From NCBI RefSeq assembly GCF_007677875.1, contig NZ_VEDO01000001.1:248001-312000 (forward strand): a DNA stretch of 64,000 nucleotides, in the 5' to 3' direction. The stretch comes from Variovorax boronicumulans (GTDB lineage: Bacteria > Pseudomonadota > Gammaproteobacteria > Burkholderiales > Burkholderiaceae_C). Shown here piece after piece: positions 35,796 to 45,277 of this stretch (its first letter is position 1; every line of letters starts with the position of its first letter). The notes under the pieces are model-generated. The model ran no database searches. It saw only the letters and a program-made list of their open reading frames with translations, and was not told the DNA's origin. A program made the translations under genes and the position numbers.

Positions 35796-36305
35796 ATGAG
35801 CACCCCCGAAGACCGCCAACAGCTGTGGGAACTGATCAAGGACATCAAATTCGCGATGTTCACCACGCGCCACCCGGAGAACGGCCATCTCCACTCGCGG
35901 CCCATGACCACGCAGAACAAGCGGCTCGACGAAGACGACCGCCTGTGGTTCTTCATGTCGCGCAAGAGCGATTCGGTCGAGGACCTCGCGCGCGAAGCCA
36001 ACGTCAACGTGGCCTACGCCGATCCGGGCGATGACAGCTACGTCTCCGTCAGCGGCACGGCCTCCGTCAGCGAGGACAAAGCCAAGGCGCGCGAGCTGTG
36101 GAACAAGATGACCGAGGCCTGGTTTCCGGGCGGCGTGGACGATCCGGACGTCGCGCTGGTCGAGGTGCGCATCAGCCACGCCCATTTCTGGGACGTAAAG
36201 GCCAACAAGCTCACGCAGATCTTCAAGATGGCCAAGGCCGCCGCCACAGGAAAGCCGCCCACGAACATGGGCGAGAGCCGCGAAGTCCGCATGCACGCGG
36301 AGTGA
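35796..36305 (+). CDS. Pyridoxamine 5'-phosphate oxidase-like general stress protein
   Basis: A 169-residue split-barrel flavin-binding protein of the Pyridox_ox_2/general stress protein 26 type. FAMFTTRHPENGHLHSRPM, LWFFMSRKSDSVEDL and VAYADPGDDSYVSVSG are typical. A clear AAGGAGAG Shine-Dalgarno precedes the ATG at 35796. It probably binds FMN or F420-like cofactor; the substrate is unknown. The stop abuts that of the convergent Ldh2 gene. Confidence 0.9.
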   Translation: MSTPEDRQQLWELIKDIKFAMFTTRHPENGHLHSRPMTTQNKRLDEDDRLWFFMSRKSDSVEDLAREANVNVAYADPGDDSYVSVSGTASVSEDKAKARELWNKMTEAWFPGGVDDPDVALVEVRISHAHFWDVKANKLTQIFKMAKAAATGKPPTNMGESREVRMHAE

Positions 36306-37373
36306 TCAGGGAAGGCGCGCGTCGGCCAGCTTGAGCCCGTAGCGCGCTTCGGCGTCTCCGAGCGCCGGGGCGATGCCGGGATGCAGGCGCACACCGTACT
36401 CCAGCGCCTGGGCACGCCGGCGCAGCCCGCCCTCTCCAGGCAGGCGCACGGGCTGGCGCGCATCCACGGGAACGTTGGCGCGGCAGCGCGCCGCCACGTG
36501 GTCCATCTGGCGCAGGAACTCGTCCTTGCCGCCGAAGGCTGCGAGGTCGTGCAGCGTGATGTAGACGGTCGCGCCCCAGCCCTCGGGTGCGTCGGCGCGG
36601 CCATGGCCGGCCAGGCCGGCCGTCAGCGATTCGACCAGCAGCGCGAGCCCGTAGCCCTTGTGGCCGTGCGTGGTGCCGCCCACAGGTAGCAGGGTTCCGG
36701 GCGGCTGGGCGAACAGCACGGCCGGGTCGTCGGCGGGCCTGCCCTGCGCGTCGATCGCCACCGGGTAGGCGAAGCGCTCGCCGGCCGCGTGCTTGCGGTT
36801 GCTCATGCCGTTGGTCGTGATCGAGGCCGAGATGTCCACCATGACGCCGCCGGCACTGAGCGGAAAGCCCAGTGCGAGCGGATTGGGCGTGAACACGGCC
36901 TGCGTGCCGCCGAAGGGCGCGACGCTGGCGGTGTTCGGGTCCGAGCAGGCCAGCAGCATCAGCATGCCCTCATCCAGCGCGCGCAGCATGTACACGGCCA
37001 GGCAGGCGATGTGGTGACTGCGCCGGATCGCCAGCGTGGCCGTGCCCAGTGCGCGTGCGCGCGGCAACAGCAGGTCCAGGCCCTGGTGCACGAGCCAGGG
37101 GCCGGGCAGGCGGCGGCCGTCCCAGAGCACGGCGGCGGGGCGGTCCGACAGCGTCTCGGGGCTGCCCTGCGTCGCCATCTTGCCGTTCTCGATTTCCTTG
37201 AGGTAACCGGCCAGCAGGGCCAGGCCGTGCGTGTCGTGGCCCAGCAGGTCGCCGTCGACCAGGGTCTGCGCCACGCTCTGCGCCATGGCGGGAGCGAGGC
37301 CCGCACGTTGCAGCAGGCCGTCGGCGAAGGCGACCAGCGCGGCTGCGTCGTACAGGGGGAGGGTGTCGGTCAT
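36306..37373 (-). CDS. Malate/L-lactate dehydrogenase-type (Ldh2) oxidoreductase
   Basis: A 355-residue NAD(P)-dependent dehydrogenase of the Ldh_2 superfamily (malate, ureidoglycolate, sulfolactate and delta1-piperideine-2-carboxylate reductases). The motifs are GDLLGHDTHGLALL, RRSHHIACLAVYML (catalytic His), NPLALGFPL and GHKGYGLALLVESL. Its ATG overlaps the tctA stop by four bases, so it is the last gene of the tctCBA operon. A 2-hydroxy- or 2-oxoacid carried by the transporter is the likely substrate. Confidence 0.9.
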   Translation of the reverse strand: MTDTLPLYDAAALVAFADGLLQRAGLAPAMAQSVAQTLVDGDLLGHDTHGLALLAGYLKEIENGKMATQGSPETLSDRPAAVLWDGRRLPGPWLVHQGLDLLLPRARALGTATLAIRRSHHIACLAVYMLRALDEGMLMLLACSDPNTASVAPFGGTQAVFTPNPLALGFPLSAGGVMVDISASITTNGMSNRKHAAGERFAYPVAIDAQGRPADDPAVLFAQPPGTLLPVGGTTHGHKGYGLALLVESLTAGLAGHGRADAPEGWGATVYITLHDLAAFGGKDEFLRQMDHVAARCRANVPVDARQPVRLPGEGGLRRRAQALEYGVRLHPGIAPALGDAEARYGLKLADARLP

Positions 37374-38860
37374 GCGGTAATGCTGTTACTGCGGCGGCGC
37401 CAGGCCAGCCAGCCCGAGCCTGCCCAGAGCAGAAGCGTGAACAGGGCCAGCGCGCCGGCAATGGGTCGTTCGACGAAGGCCATCCAGCTGCCGTCGGACT
37501 TGATCATGGACGTGATGAAGTTCTCCTCCAGCATCTTGCCCAGCAGCATGCCCAGGATGGCCGGGGCGATCGGAAAGCCGTTCTCTTCGAGGACCCAGGC
37601 GGCCAGGCCGAAGGCCACCAGGATCCAGAGGTCGAACACCGCGTTGTTGATGGCGAAGGCACCCACCAGGCAGAACAACAGGATGATGGGCATCAGGATG
37701 TTGCGCGGCATGCGCAGCATGCGCGCCGAAGCCTTGATGCAGGCCCAGCCCAACGGCAGCATCAGCAGATTGGCCGCGATGAAGACCAGGAACACCGCGT
37801 ACACGCTGGGCGCGTTGTTCATGAAGATCATGGGCCCGGGGTTCATGTTCTTCATGTAGAGCACGCCGATCACGATGGCCGTGATCGAATCGCCCGGGAT
37901 GCCGAACACCAGCGCCGGCACCCAGGCGCCGGCCAGCGCGCTGTTGTTGGCGGCGCCGGCCTCCACCAGGCCTTCGGGGTGACCCGTGCCGAACTTTTCG
38001 GGTTCCTTGGAGAGCTTCTTGCTCATCGCGAACGACATCCACGCCGCGATGTCGGCGCCCGCGCCGGGCAGGATGCCCACGGCCGTGCCCAGCACGCTGC
38101 CGCGCAGCGTCTGCTTGGGGTACTTGCGCAGCAGCGCGCCCATGCCAGTGAACACCGAGCCGATCTGCTGGTGGAAGCGGCCGATCTGCTCGGTCGTGAG
38201 CGTGAAGCGCAGGATTTCGGAGATCGCGAACATGCCGATCATGGCCGGGATCAGGCTCACGCCGCCCAGCAGATCGGCGCTGCCGAAGGTGAAGCGCGGA
38301 TGCGCGGCCGGGTTCTCCAGGCCCACGCAGCCGATCAGCAGGCCCAGGAACAAGGTGATTACGCCCTTGAGTGGCGCATCGCTCGTGATGAACACGGCGC
38401 AGCTGAGCCCCAGCGCCACGAGCCAGAAGTACTCGAAGGAGCTGAACTTGATCGCGAACTCCGCCAGCGAGGGCGCGGCCAGGATCAGCACGGCCGTGCC
38501 GAACAGCCCGCCGATGCACGAGAACACCAGGCCGATGCCCAGCGCCGTTTCGCCCTGGCCCTTGCGCGTCATGGCGTAGGACTCGTCGGTGTAGGCGGCC
38601 GAAGCCGGCGTGCCCGGGATGCGCAGCAGCGCGCCCGGGATGTCGCCCGCGAAGATCGCCATGGCCGTGGCCGTCACGATGGCGGCAATGGCCGGCACCG
38701 GCGGCAGGAAGAAGGTGATGGGCACCAGCAGCGCCGTGGCCATGGTGGCCGTGAGCCCCGGCACTGCGCCCACGAACATGCCGAACAGGCCCGAGAGCAG
38801 CATCACCACCAGCACCTGCGGCGTGGCCACGATCTGGAAGGCTTGCAGGACGGTGTCCAT
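37370..38860 (-). CDS. tctA: Tripartite tricarboxylate transporter large subunit TctA
   Basis: A 496-residue polytopic permease with about 11-12 membrane segments. Family motifs include [15 protein letters not shown] near the start, [43 protein letters not shown] and [27 protein letters not shown] chose the ATG at 38860 (MDTVLQAF), with tctB ending 10 bases upstream. It forms an ion-driven carboxylate importer with TctB and the Bug protein. Confidence 0.95.
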   Translation of the reverse strand: MDTVLQAFQIVATPQVLVVMLLSGLFGMFVGAVPGLTATMATALLVPITFFLPPVPAIAAIVTATAMAIFAGDIPGALLRIPGTPASAAYTDESYAMTRKGQGETALGIGLVFSCIGGLFGTAVLILAAPSLAEFAIKFSSFEYFWLVALGLSCAVFITSDAPLKGVITLFLGLLIGCVGLENPAAHPRFTFGSADLLGGVSLIPAMIGMFAISEILRFTLTTEQIGRFHQQIGSVFTGMGALLRKYPKQTLRGSVLGTAVGILPGAGADIAAWMSFAMSKKLSKEPEKFGTGHPEGLVEAGAANNSALAGAWVPALVFGIPGDSITAIVIGVLYMKNMNPGPMIFMNNAPSVYAVFLVFIAANLLMLPLGWACIKASARMLRMPRNILMPIILLFCLVGAFAINNAVFDLWILVAFGLAAWVLEENGFPIAPAILGMLLGKMLEENFITSMIKSDGSWMAFVERPIAGALALFTLLLWAGSGWLAWRRRSNSITA

Positions 38861-38870
38861 CAGGCGTCCT

Positions 38871-39338
38871 TCACCAGGCAATGGGCTGCAGCCAGCCCCA
38901 GGGCAGCGGCACGCGCAGCAATTTGTAGAAGCAGGTGTGGATCACCAGTGTGGCGACAGCGGCCACGCCCAGCGCGGTCAGCGGCCGCACCCCCAGCACC
39001 CATTGCAGCGCCAGCAGCACGAGCACGCTGCAGACGATGAAGCCCAGCGTGTCGGCGCACAGGATGTAGAACACCATGCTGGCCAGCGCCACGAGCAGGC
39101 TGGCCAGATGGCGCGGCGAGCGCAGGCCCGCGCCGAGCGTGACCAGCGGCTGGCCCGAGCGCAGGCCCTGCCAGCACAGAGCGGCCGAGGCGATGCCCAG
39201 GCCGCCGGCGATCAGGCCGGGGAACAGCGCGGGGCCGTACTGCTGCCCGGCTGCTGGCGGAAAGCCCTGGATGTGCCAGAGCACGGCCAGGGACAGGAGC
39301 AGCAGCACCGCCCCCGTCAGGCTGTCGTGGATGCGCAT
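38871..39338 (-). CDS. tctB: Tripartite tricarboxylate transporter small subunit TctB
   Basis: A 155-residue protein with four membrane spans, typical of TctB. The conserved pattern [23 protein letters not shown] occurs after the first span, and [20 protein letters not shown] in the third to fourth. It is flanked by tctC (81-base gap containing a palindromic repeat) and tctA (10-base gap). Confidence 0.93.
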   Translation of the reverse strand: MRIHDSLTGAVLLLLSLAVLWHIQGFPPAAGQQYGPALFPGLIAGGLGIASAALCWQGLRSGQPLVTLGAGLRSPRHLASLLVALASMVFYILCADTLGFIVCSVLVLLALQWVLGVRPLTALGVAAVATLVIHTCFYKLLRVPLPWGWLQPIAW

Positions 39339-39345
39339 GGCGTCA

Positions 39346-39420
39346 GCCGCCGCCGGGCCGCCCCAAGGCGGCGTGCTCCCCTCGGGGGACGGGCCGGGCG
39401 TGCCACGGACCTGGGGGCCT
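39346..39420. repeat. Dispersed palindromic (REP-like) repeat, copy 1, between tctC and tctB
   Basis: The stretch has GCCGGGCCGCCCCAAGGCGG, a TCCCCTCGGGGGA hairpin and CTGGGGGC near its end. The same elements in the same order (GCCGGGCCGCC-CAAG, CTCCCC, CTGGGGGC) occur inverted at 44396-44470. Such G+C-rich palindromic intergenic repeats are common in Comamonadaceae. Confidence 0.6.
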
Positions 39421-40391
39421 CATTTGGCGATGCCCACGGCCTTCATCGCCGTGGCCGACTCGGCATCCTTGTCCGCCATGAACTTGCCGAACTCGGCCGG
39501 GCCGGCGTACAGCGCGCCGAAGCCGCGCGACTTGAGGAAATCCTGGTAGCCCGGGCCCTCGAAGATCTTCTTGAGCGTGGCCGAGAGCCGGTCGCTGACC
39601 TCCTTGGGCAAGCCCTTGGGCCCGGCGATGCCGCGCCAGGCACCGGCGTTCCACTGCTTGCCGCTGGCGTCCGTGTACAGCGGTACCTGGGGGAAGATGC
39701 CGTCCGGCTTGGAGCCGAGCAGGATCAGCGGGCGCACCTTGCCGCCTTCGATCAGCGCACGTCCTTCGGGCAGCGAGCACGAGACCACGTCCACGCCGCC
39801 GGCCAGCAGGTCCTGCAGACCGGGCGCCGCGCCCTGGCTCGGCACCCAGGCGATGGCATTGCCCGGCAGCTTGTTGTCGACCAGCCATTGCGCCAGGCCC
39901 AGGTGCCAGATGCCGCCCTGGCCCGTGCCGCTGGCCTTGAGCTTGCCGGGATTCGCCTTCGCTGCCGCGAGCAGGTCGGCCGCGGTCTTGATCGGCGAAT
40001 CGGCACGCACGAGCACCGTGTTGGCATCGAAGTTCATGAGCGCCAACGGCGTGTAGTCCGCGCCCGAGAGCTGCGTGAGCCCGGCGTGCCGCATCATGCC
40101 GATCTCCACCGTCAGGATGCCGATGGTGTAGCCGTCCGGCGCCGCGGAGGCGATGGCCTGGTGGCCCACCACCCCGCTGCCGCCCGTGCGGTTGACCACG
40201 TTGACGGGTTGCTTGAGTTCCTTCTCGAGTTCCGTGCCGATGATGCGGGCCACCGCATCGGTGCCGCCGCCGGCACCCCAGGGCACGATCAGCGTGATCG
40301 GTCGGTCGGGCCAGGCCGCCAGGGCCGGCACGCCGAAGGCGAGGGTGGCGATGGCGCCGGCTGTACGGGCCAGGACATGGCGTCGTTGCAT
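39420..40391 (-). CDS. tctC: Bug-family tripartite tricarboxylate transporter binding protein (TctC)
   Basis: A 323-residue periplasmic receptor. The signal peptide begins [20 protein letters not shown], with a Tat-like RR, and is cut near ALA-AWP. The Bug signature [16 protein letters not shown] follows, then [17 protein letters not shown]. Its sequence differs clearly from the aldarate-operon Bug protein, so it should bind another acid. It is the first gene of the tctCBA-ldh2 unit; a FadR-like palindrome lies about 50 bases upstream. Confidence 0.94.
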   Translation of the reverse strand: MQRRHVLARTAGAIATLAFGVPALAAWPDRPITLIVPWGAGGGTDAVARIIGTELEKELKQPVNVVNRTGGSGVVGHQAIASAAPDGYTIGILTVEIGMMRHAGLTQLSGADYTPLALMNFDANTVLVRADSPIKTAADLLAAAKANPGKLKASGTGQGGIWHLGLAQWLVDNKLPGNAIAWVPSQGAAPGLQDLLAGGVDVVSCSLPEGRALIEGGKVRPLILLGSKPDGIFPQVPLYTDASGKQWNAGAWRGIAGPKGLPKEVSDRLSATLKKIFEGPGYQDFLKSRGFGALYAGPAEFGKFMADKDAESATAMKAVGIAK

Positions 40392-40404
40392 GCTGTGTCT
40401 CCTC

Positions 40405-40453
40405 GTGGTCTGAAGTGGGCGCGATTGCAACATTGGTCGGGTGGTCTGACCAC
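40405..40453. promoter_or_regulatory. FadR/VanR-type operator pair in the divergent tctC/CaiB promoter region
   Basis: GTGGTCTGACCAC (40441-40453) is a perfect palindrome with the TGGTnnnACCA core of GntR-family FadR-subgroup sites. A half-match GTGGTCTGA lies at 40405-40413. The region (40392-40571) separates the tct operon from the acyl-CoA cluster, so one regulator could control both. No GntR gene of this subgroup is in the window. Confidence 0.6.
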
Positions 40454-40571
40454 TCTGGATGACCCTAATCCGAGAACTTCGTCCGTTCCGACGATGCCGC
40501 CTCTGGGCGGCGACGCCAAGATGCAACCATCGAAAATGGCCGGCCCGCGCCGGCCCGAGGAGGCGTACGAG

Positions 40572-41654
40572 ATGGCAGGACCTTTGCAGGGACTTCGGGT
40601 GGTCGAGATGGCAGGCATCGGGCCGGGCCCGTTCTGCGCGATGCTGTTCGCGGACATGGGCGCCGAAGTGCTGCGCGTGGAGCGGCCCGGCAGCCGGCGC
40701 AATCCGCACGACATCCTGGCGCGCGGCCGCACGGTGATGCCGCTGGACCTGCGGGCCGAGGGCGCGGCCGAGCAGTTGCTGCAGACCATCGCGCGCGCCG
40801 ATGTGTTGATCGAGGGTTTTCGCCCGGGCGTGATGGAGCGCCTGGGCCTGGGCCCGGACCTGTGCCTCGCGCGCAATCCGCGCCTGGTGTACGGCCGCAT
40901 GACGGGCTGGGGCCAGCACGGGCCGCTGGCCCAGGCAGCCGGGCACGACATCAACTACATCGCCATCAGCGGCGCGCTGCACGCCATCGGCCGCTCGGGC
41001 GAGACACCGGTGCCACCCCTGAACTACGTGGGCGATTTCGGTGGCGGGGCCATGTTGCTGGCCTTTGGCATCCTCGCCGCGCTGCACGAGAGCAAGGCCT
41101 CGGGACAGGGCCAGGTGATCGACGCCGCCATGACCGATGGCGCGGCCCTGCTGTCGGCCATGATGTACGGCATGAAGGCCGCCGGCCAGTGGAACAACCA
41201 GCGCGGCGAGAACCTGCTCGACGGCGCCGCCCACTTCTACGACACCTATGCCTGCGCCGACGGCAAGTACGTGGCCATCGGCGCGATCGAGCCGCAGTTC
41301 TATGCGCTGCTGCGCGAGCGCTGCGGCATCGCCGACGACCCGGCCTTCGACGCACAGCTGGACCATGCGCGCTGGCCGCTGCTCAAGCTGCGCATGGCCG
41401 ACCTGTTCCGCACCCGCACGCGCGACGCGTGGTGTGCGCTGCTCGAGGGCACGGACGCCTGCTTCGCGCCCGTGCTCGACTGGGACGAGGCGCCGGCCCA
41501 CGCGCACAACCGCGCGCGCGGCACCTTCGCCGAGACCGGTGGCATGGTGCAGCCCGCGCCCGCGCCGCGCTTCAGCCGCACGCCGCCGGAGCTGCCGCCC
41601 GCCCACTCGCCACACGATGCCGCCACGCTGCTGGCCCGGTGGTCTGCGCGCTGA
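40572..41654 (+). CDS. CaiB/BaiF family CoA-transferase (alpha-methylacyl-CoA racemase-like)
   Basis: A 360-residue Family III CoA-transferase/racemase. [31 protein letters not shown] at the start and [33 protein letters not shown] in the middle are closer to alpha-methylacyl-CoA racemase than to CaiB; D in GHDINY and the conserved His/Asp/Glu would serve racemisation. A strong GAGGAGG Shine-Dalgarno (40557-40563) fixes the ATG at 40572. It is the first gene of a six-gene cluster for breakdown of a branched or cyclic acyl-CoA (inference). Confidence 0.9.
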   Translation: MAGPLQGLRVVEMAGIGPGPFCAMLFADMGAEVLRVERPGSRRNPHDILARGRTVMPLDLRAEGAAEQLLQTIARADVLIEGFRPGVMERLGLGPDLCLARNPRLVYGRMTGWGQHGPLAQAAGHDINYIAISGALHAIGRSGETPVPPLNYVGDFGGGAMLLAFGILAALHESKASGQGQVIDAAMTDGAALLSAMMYGMKAAGQWNNQRGENLLDGAAHFYDTYACADGKYVAIGAIEPQFYALLRERCGIADDPAFDAQLDHARWPLLKLRMADLFRTRTRDAWCALLEGTDACFAPVLDWDEAPAHAHNRARGTFAETGGMVQPAPAPRFSRTPPELPPAHSPHDAATLLARWSAR

Positions 41655-41676
41655 CCGGAAACGACGAGGAGACAGC

Positions 41677-43233
41677 ATGCAACTGACCCAGTCCCTGCAC
41701 AAGGCGCTGCGTGAGAAGCCGCAGGCCACGGCGGTGGTGTTCGGCGAACGGCGCAGCAGCTTCGCGCGGCTGCACAACCGCGTGGCGCGCGTGGCCGCCG
41801 TGCTGCGCCAGCTCGGCATGGCGCCGGGCGACCGCGTGGCCATGCTGGCCATGAATTCCGACCACTACGTCGAGTACCTGTTCGGCACCTGGTGGGGCGG
41901 CGGGGCGATCAATCCCGTCAACGTGCGCTGGAGCCCGCAGGAGATCGCCTACTCGCTGGACGACTGCGACACGCGCATCCTCCTGGTCGACCAATTCTTC
42001 GCGAAGCAGGTTGCCTCGCTGCGCGACCTGTCCAGGTCGCTCAAGACGCTGATCTACGTCGGCGAGGAACCCACGCCCGACGGCATGCTCTCGTTCGAAG
42101 CCCTGCTGGCCGCGGCCGAGCCCGTCGAAGACCTGCGCCGCCAGCGCGACGACCTGGCCGCCGTGATGTACACGGGCGGCACGACGGGCCGGCCCAAGGG
42201 CGTGATGCTCACGCACAGCAACCTGTACCTGAACGGCCTGGCTTCGGCCGCCGCCGTGCCGCGGGCCTGGCAGGTGCAAGCCCTGGTCACGGCGCCGTTC
42301 TTCCACGTCGCCGGCTGCGGCCTGTCGCTGCAGATGGTGCTGCGCATGGCGACCCAGGTCGTCATTCCGTTCTACGAGGAGGTGGCAGTGCTGCAGGCCA
42401 TCGCGCGCGAGCAGGTCACCGAGACCTTCCTCGTGCCCACCATGGTCAAACGGCTCATCGAACATCCGCGCTTTGCCGAGTTCGACCTGAAGAGCCTGCG
42501 CATGGTGCTGTACGGCGCCGCGCCCATCGACGCCACCTTGCTGGGCCAGGCCATGGCGGCGCTGCCCGGCGTGCACTTCTGCCAGGCCTATGGCATGACC
42601 GAGCTGGCGCCCACCATCGCCGTGCTGCTGCCCGAGGACCACCTGCCCGGGCCGCACCAGGCCAAGCGTCTGCGCTCGGCCGGCAAGTCGGTGCCGATCG
42701 CCGAGATCAGCATCCGCGACCCCGAAAACAACGAGTTGCCGCCCGGCCAGGTCGGCGAGATCTGCGCGCGCGGTCCCATGGTCATGCAGGGCTACTGGAA
42801 CAAGCCCGCGGAAACCGAGGCTGCGCTGCGTGGCGGCTGGATGCACACGGGCGACGGCGGCATGATGGACGAGGACGGCTACCTCTACGTGGTCGACCGC
42901 ATCAAGGACATGATCGTGAGCGGCGGGGAGAACGTCTATTCGGCCGAGGTCGAGAACGCGCTGGCGCAACTCGATGGCGTGTCCATGTCCGCCGTGATCG
43001 GCGTGCCCGACGACCAGTGGGGCGAACGCGTGCACGCGGTCGTCGTGCTGCGCCCCGGTGCGGACCTGGACGAGGCCGCCGTCATCGCCCATTGCAAGAC
43101 CCTGATCGCCGGCTACAAGTGCCCGCGCAGCGTGGAGTTCCGCGCCGAGCTGCCGGTGTCTCCGGCCGGCAAGCTGCAGAAATTCGTGCTGCGCGAGCCG
43201 TACTGGAAAGACCGCGCGCGAAAAGTGAATTGA
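41677..43233 (+). CDS. AMP-forming acyl-CoA synthetase
   Basis: A 518-residue ANL-superfamily ligase that activates a carboxylic acid through an acyl-AMP to its CoA ester. The AMP-binding P-loop motif MYTGGTTGRPKGV occurs near residue 165, YGMTEL (A5) near 305, and the hinge region DRIKDMIVSGGENVYSAEVEN plus the catalytic Lys in SPAGKLQKF near the C-terminus are intact. GACGAGGAGA precedes the ATG. The chain length or ring structure of the acid is not predictable. It follows the CaiB-type gene by 22 bases. Confidence 0.94.
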   Translation: MQLTQSLHKALREKPQATAVVFGERRSSFARLHNRVARVAAVLRQLGMAPGDRVAMLAMNSDHYVEYLFGTWWGGGAINPVNVRWSPQEIAYSLDDCDTRILLVDQFFAKQVASLRDLSRSLKTLIYVGEEPTPDGMLSFEALLAAAEPVEDLRRQRDDLAAVMYTGGTTGRPKGVMLTHSNLYLNGLASAAAVPRAWQVQALVTAPFFHVAGCGLSLQMVLRMATQVVIPFYEEVAVLQAIAREQVTETFLVPTMVKRLIEHPRFAEFDLKSLRMVLYGAAPIDATLLGQAMAALPGVHFCQAYGMTELAPTIAVLLPEDHLPGPHQAKRLRSAGKSVPIAEISIRDPENNELPPGQVGEICARGPMVMQGYWNKPAETEAALRGGWMHTGDGGMMDEDGYLYVVDRIKDMIVSGGENVYSAEVENALAQLDGVSMSAVIGVPDDQWGERVHAVVVLRPGADLDEAAVIAHCKTLIAGYKCPRSVEFRAELPVSPAGKLQKFVLREPYWKDRARKVN

Positions 43234-43246
43234 AAGAGAGACAAGC

Positions 43247-44395
43247 ATGAGCATCGATTTCCGCCGCTCCTGGATGGACGAAGACCTGGCGCTGTTCCGC
43301 GACAACGTGGTGCGCTTCATCGAAACCGAAATGCAGCCGCACGATGAGGCGGCCCGCAAGAACGGCCACGTGGGCCACGCCTTGTGGCGCAAGGCCGGCG
43401 AACTGGGCCTGCTGTGCACGGACATCCCCGAGGAATACGGCGGCGGTGGCGGCGACTTCCGCCACGAGGCCGTGATCCACGAAGAGATGGCGGCCCGCGC
43501 GCTGTCGGGCATGAGCACGGGCGTGCATTCCATCGTCGCGCACTACTTCCTGAACCACGGCACCGAGGAACAGAAGCGCCGTTACCTGCCGCGCATGGCG
43601 CGCGGCGAGATCGTCGGCGCCATCGCGATGACCGAGCCCGGCGCGGGCTCGGACCTGCAGGGCGTGCGCACGCGCGCCGACAAGGTCGAGGGCGGCTATG
43701 CGTTGCATGGCTCCAAGACCTTCATCTCCAACGGCTTTCTGGCCGGCGTGGTGCTGGTGGTGGCCAAGACCGACCCCACGCAGGGCGCCAAGGGCACGTC
43801 CATCCTGGTCGTGGACACGCAGGACACGCCGGGCTTTCGCGTCGGCCGCGTGCTCGACAAGATCGGACTCAAGGCGCAGGACACGTCCGAACTGTTCTTC
43901 GACGACGTGCGTGTGCCGGCCAGCGCCGTGCTGGGCGGCAAGGAGGGGCAGGGCTTCTTCCAGCTCATGGGCGACCTGCCGTACGAGCGGCTCATCATCG
44001 GGGTCTCTTCGCTGGCTGCGATGGAGGGCGCCTACCGGGCCACGCTGGACTACGTGCGCGAGCGCAAGGCCTTCGGAAAGCCCGTGGCCGAGTTCCAGAA
44101 CACCAAGTTCAAGCTGGCCGAGATCGCCACGCAGATCAAGGTCGGCCGTGCCTTCATCGACCGCTGCGTGGAAGACCTGGTCGCCGGCAGGCTCGACACC
44201 GCCACGGCCTCCATGGCCAAGCTCTGGGGCTCGGAGGCCCAGGGACGGGTCGTCGACGAATGCCTGCAGCTGTTTGGTGGCTACGGCTACATGAACGAGT
44301 ACCTGGTCGCGCGCATGTACACCGACGCACGCATCCAGCGCATCTATGGCGGCACCAACGAGATCATGAAAGAAGTGATCTCGCGCGCGCTGTGA
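43247..44395 (+). CDS. Acyl-CoA dehydrogenase
   Basis: A 382-residue FAD-dependent dehydrogenase that introduces an alpha-beta double bond in acyl-CoA. The FAD motif GAIAMTEPGAGSDLQGVRT, the ETF-docking/substrate region SKTFISNG and the C-terminal QLFGGYGYMNEYLVARMYTDARIQRIYGGTNEIMKEV are typical; the Glu in GGTNEI corresponds to the usual catalytic base. AAAGAGAG precedes the ATG. Its TGA overlaps a GTG start of the next gene. Confidence 0.95.
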   Translation: MSIDFRRSWMDEDLALFRDNVVRFIETEMQPHDEAARKNGHVGHALWRKAGELGLLCTDIPEEYGGGGGDFRHEAVIHEEMAARALSGMSTGVHSIVAHYFLNHGTEEQKRRYLPRMARGEIVGAIAMTEPGAGSDLQGVRTRADKVEGGYALHGSKTFISNGFLAGVVLVVAKTDPTQGAKGTSILVVDTQDTPGFRVGRVLDKIGLKAQDTSELFFDDVRVPASAVLGGKEGQGFFQLMGDLPYERLIIGVSSLAAMEGAYRATLDYVRERKAFGKPVAEFQNTKFKLAEIATQIKVGRAFIDRCVEDLVAGRLDTATASMAKLWGSEAQGRVVDECLQLFGGYGYMNEYLVARMYTDARIQRIYGGTNEIMKEVISRAL

Positions 44396-45264
44396 CTGCC
44401 CCCAGGCCCGGGCTTCGCCCAGACCCAGGGGGAGCAGGGGAGCTTGAGGCGGCCCGGCGCTCCCCTGGCACCGACGTCCTGCAGGTCGAGGAGCGCGGCG
44501 GCGTCGCCTGGCTCACGATGAACCGGCCCGAGCGCCTGAACGCGCTCGACCCGGCCCTGACCGACGCGCTGCGCGACTACTTCGAGGGCCTCAGCGCGCG
44601 CAGCAGCGCGCGCGTGGTCGTGCTGCAGGGCGCCGGACGCGCCTTCTGCGCGGGCCTGGACATCAAGGACGCGACGGCACAGGGTGGCGGTGAGCGCGGC
44701 GTGGAGGAAATGCTCGAGAAGCAAAAGAGCATCCGCGACATCATGCTGGCCATGCGACGCTGTCCGCAGCCCATCGTCAGCATCGTGCAGGGCGCGGCCA
44801 GCGGCGGCGGCTTCGCGCTCGCGCTGGCCTCGGACATCCGGCTGGCCACGCTCGACGCGCGCATGAACGCGGCCTTCATCCGCATCGGCCTGTCGGCCTG
44901 CGACGTGGGCGTGAGCTACTTCCTGCCCCGCATGGTGGGCAGCTCGGTCGCGGCCGAGTATTTGCTGACGGGCCGCTTCATGGAGGCGCAGCGTGCCTAC
45001 GCGCTGGGCCTGGTCAGCCGCGTCGCGCCGCTGGCCGAGCTGCAGGCCGATGCGCAATCCCTGGCCGAAGACATGCTGCGTGCGACCCCCGTGGCGCTGC
45101 GGCTGACCAAGGATGCGCTGGGCCTGGCCATCGACGCGCCCAGCATGGAGGCCGTGATCGCGCTGGAGGACCGCAACCAGGTGCTGTGCACGCAGACCGG
45201 CGACTTTCGCGAAGGCATGAACGCCTTCCTCGAAAAACGCGCGCCCCGCTACACGGGCCGCTGA
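44392..45264 (+). CDS. Enoyl-CoA hydratase/isomerase (first copy), with repeat-derived N-terminal extension
   Basis: A crotonase-family protein of 290 aa if read from the GTG at 44392, which overlaps the previous stop. The enzyme proper begins near residue 27 (DVLQVEERGGVAWLTMNRPERLNALD). The oxyanion-hole motifs are CAGLDIKD and SGGGFALALASDIRLA. The first ~26 codons are encoded by a G+C-rich palindromic repeat (44396-44470), and no ATG or GTG lies between it and the conserved core. Either the repeat is translated or an unusual start is used. Likely role: hydration of the enoyl-CoA made by the adjacent dehydrogenase. Confidence 0.85.
   Translation: MTAPRPGLRPDPGGAGELEAARRSPGTDVLQVEERGGVAWLTMNRPERLNALDPALTDALRDYFEGLSARSSARVVVLQGAGRAFCAGLDIKDATAQGGGERGVEEMLEKQKSIRDIMLAMRRCPQPIVSIVQGAASGGGFALALASDIRLATLDARMNAAFIRIGLSACDVGVSYFLPRMVGSSVAAEYLLTGRFMEAQRAYALGLVSRVAPLAELQADAQSLAEDMLRATPVALRLTKDALGLAIDAPSMEAVIALEDRNQVLCTQTGDFREGMNAFLEKRAPRYTGR
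44396..44470. repeat. Dispersed palindromic (REP-like) repeat, copy 2, at the start of the enoyl-CoA hydratase gene
   Basis: Read on the minus strand it has GCGCCGGGCCGCCTCAAG, CTCCCC and CCTGGGGGC in the same order as the copy at 39346-39420. GGGGAGC (44437-44443) pairs with GCTCCCC (44459-44465) in a hairpin, and GGGCTTCGCCC forms a smaller one. Confidence 0.6.
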
Positions 45265-45277
45265 AGGAGACATCCCC

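Noticed and set aside
34199-36007. Minus-strand 602-codon frame opposite pgm
   Set aside because: The opposite strand encodes an intact phosphoglucomutase with all motifs; the frame has shadow composition.
38610-40571. Upstream extension of the CaiB-type frame by about 650 codons
   Set aside because: It runs opposite tctA/tctB/tctC and is Gln/Arg/His-rich; the GAGGAGG site fixes the real start at 40572.
39339-44470. The two palindromic repeats as ends of a composite transposon
   Set aside because: They resemble dispersed intergenic REP-like repeats; no transposase lies between them, only Tct and acyl-CoA genes, and no target-site duplication is evident.
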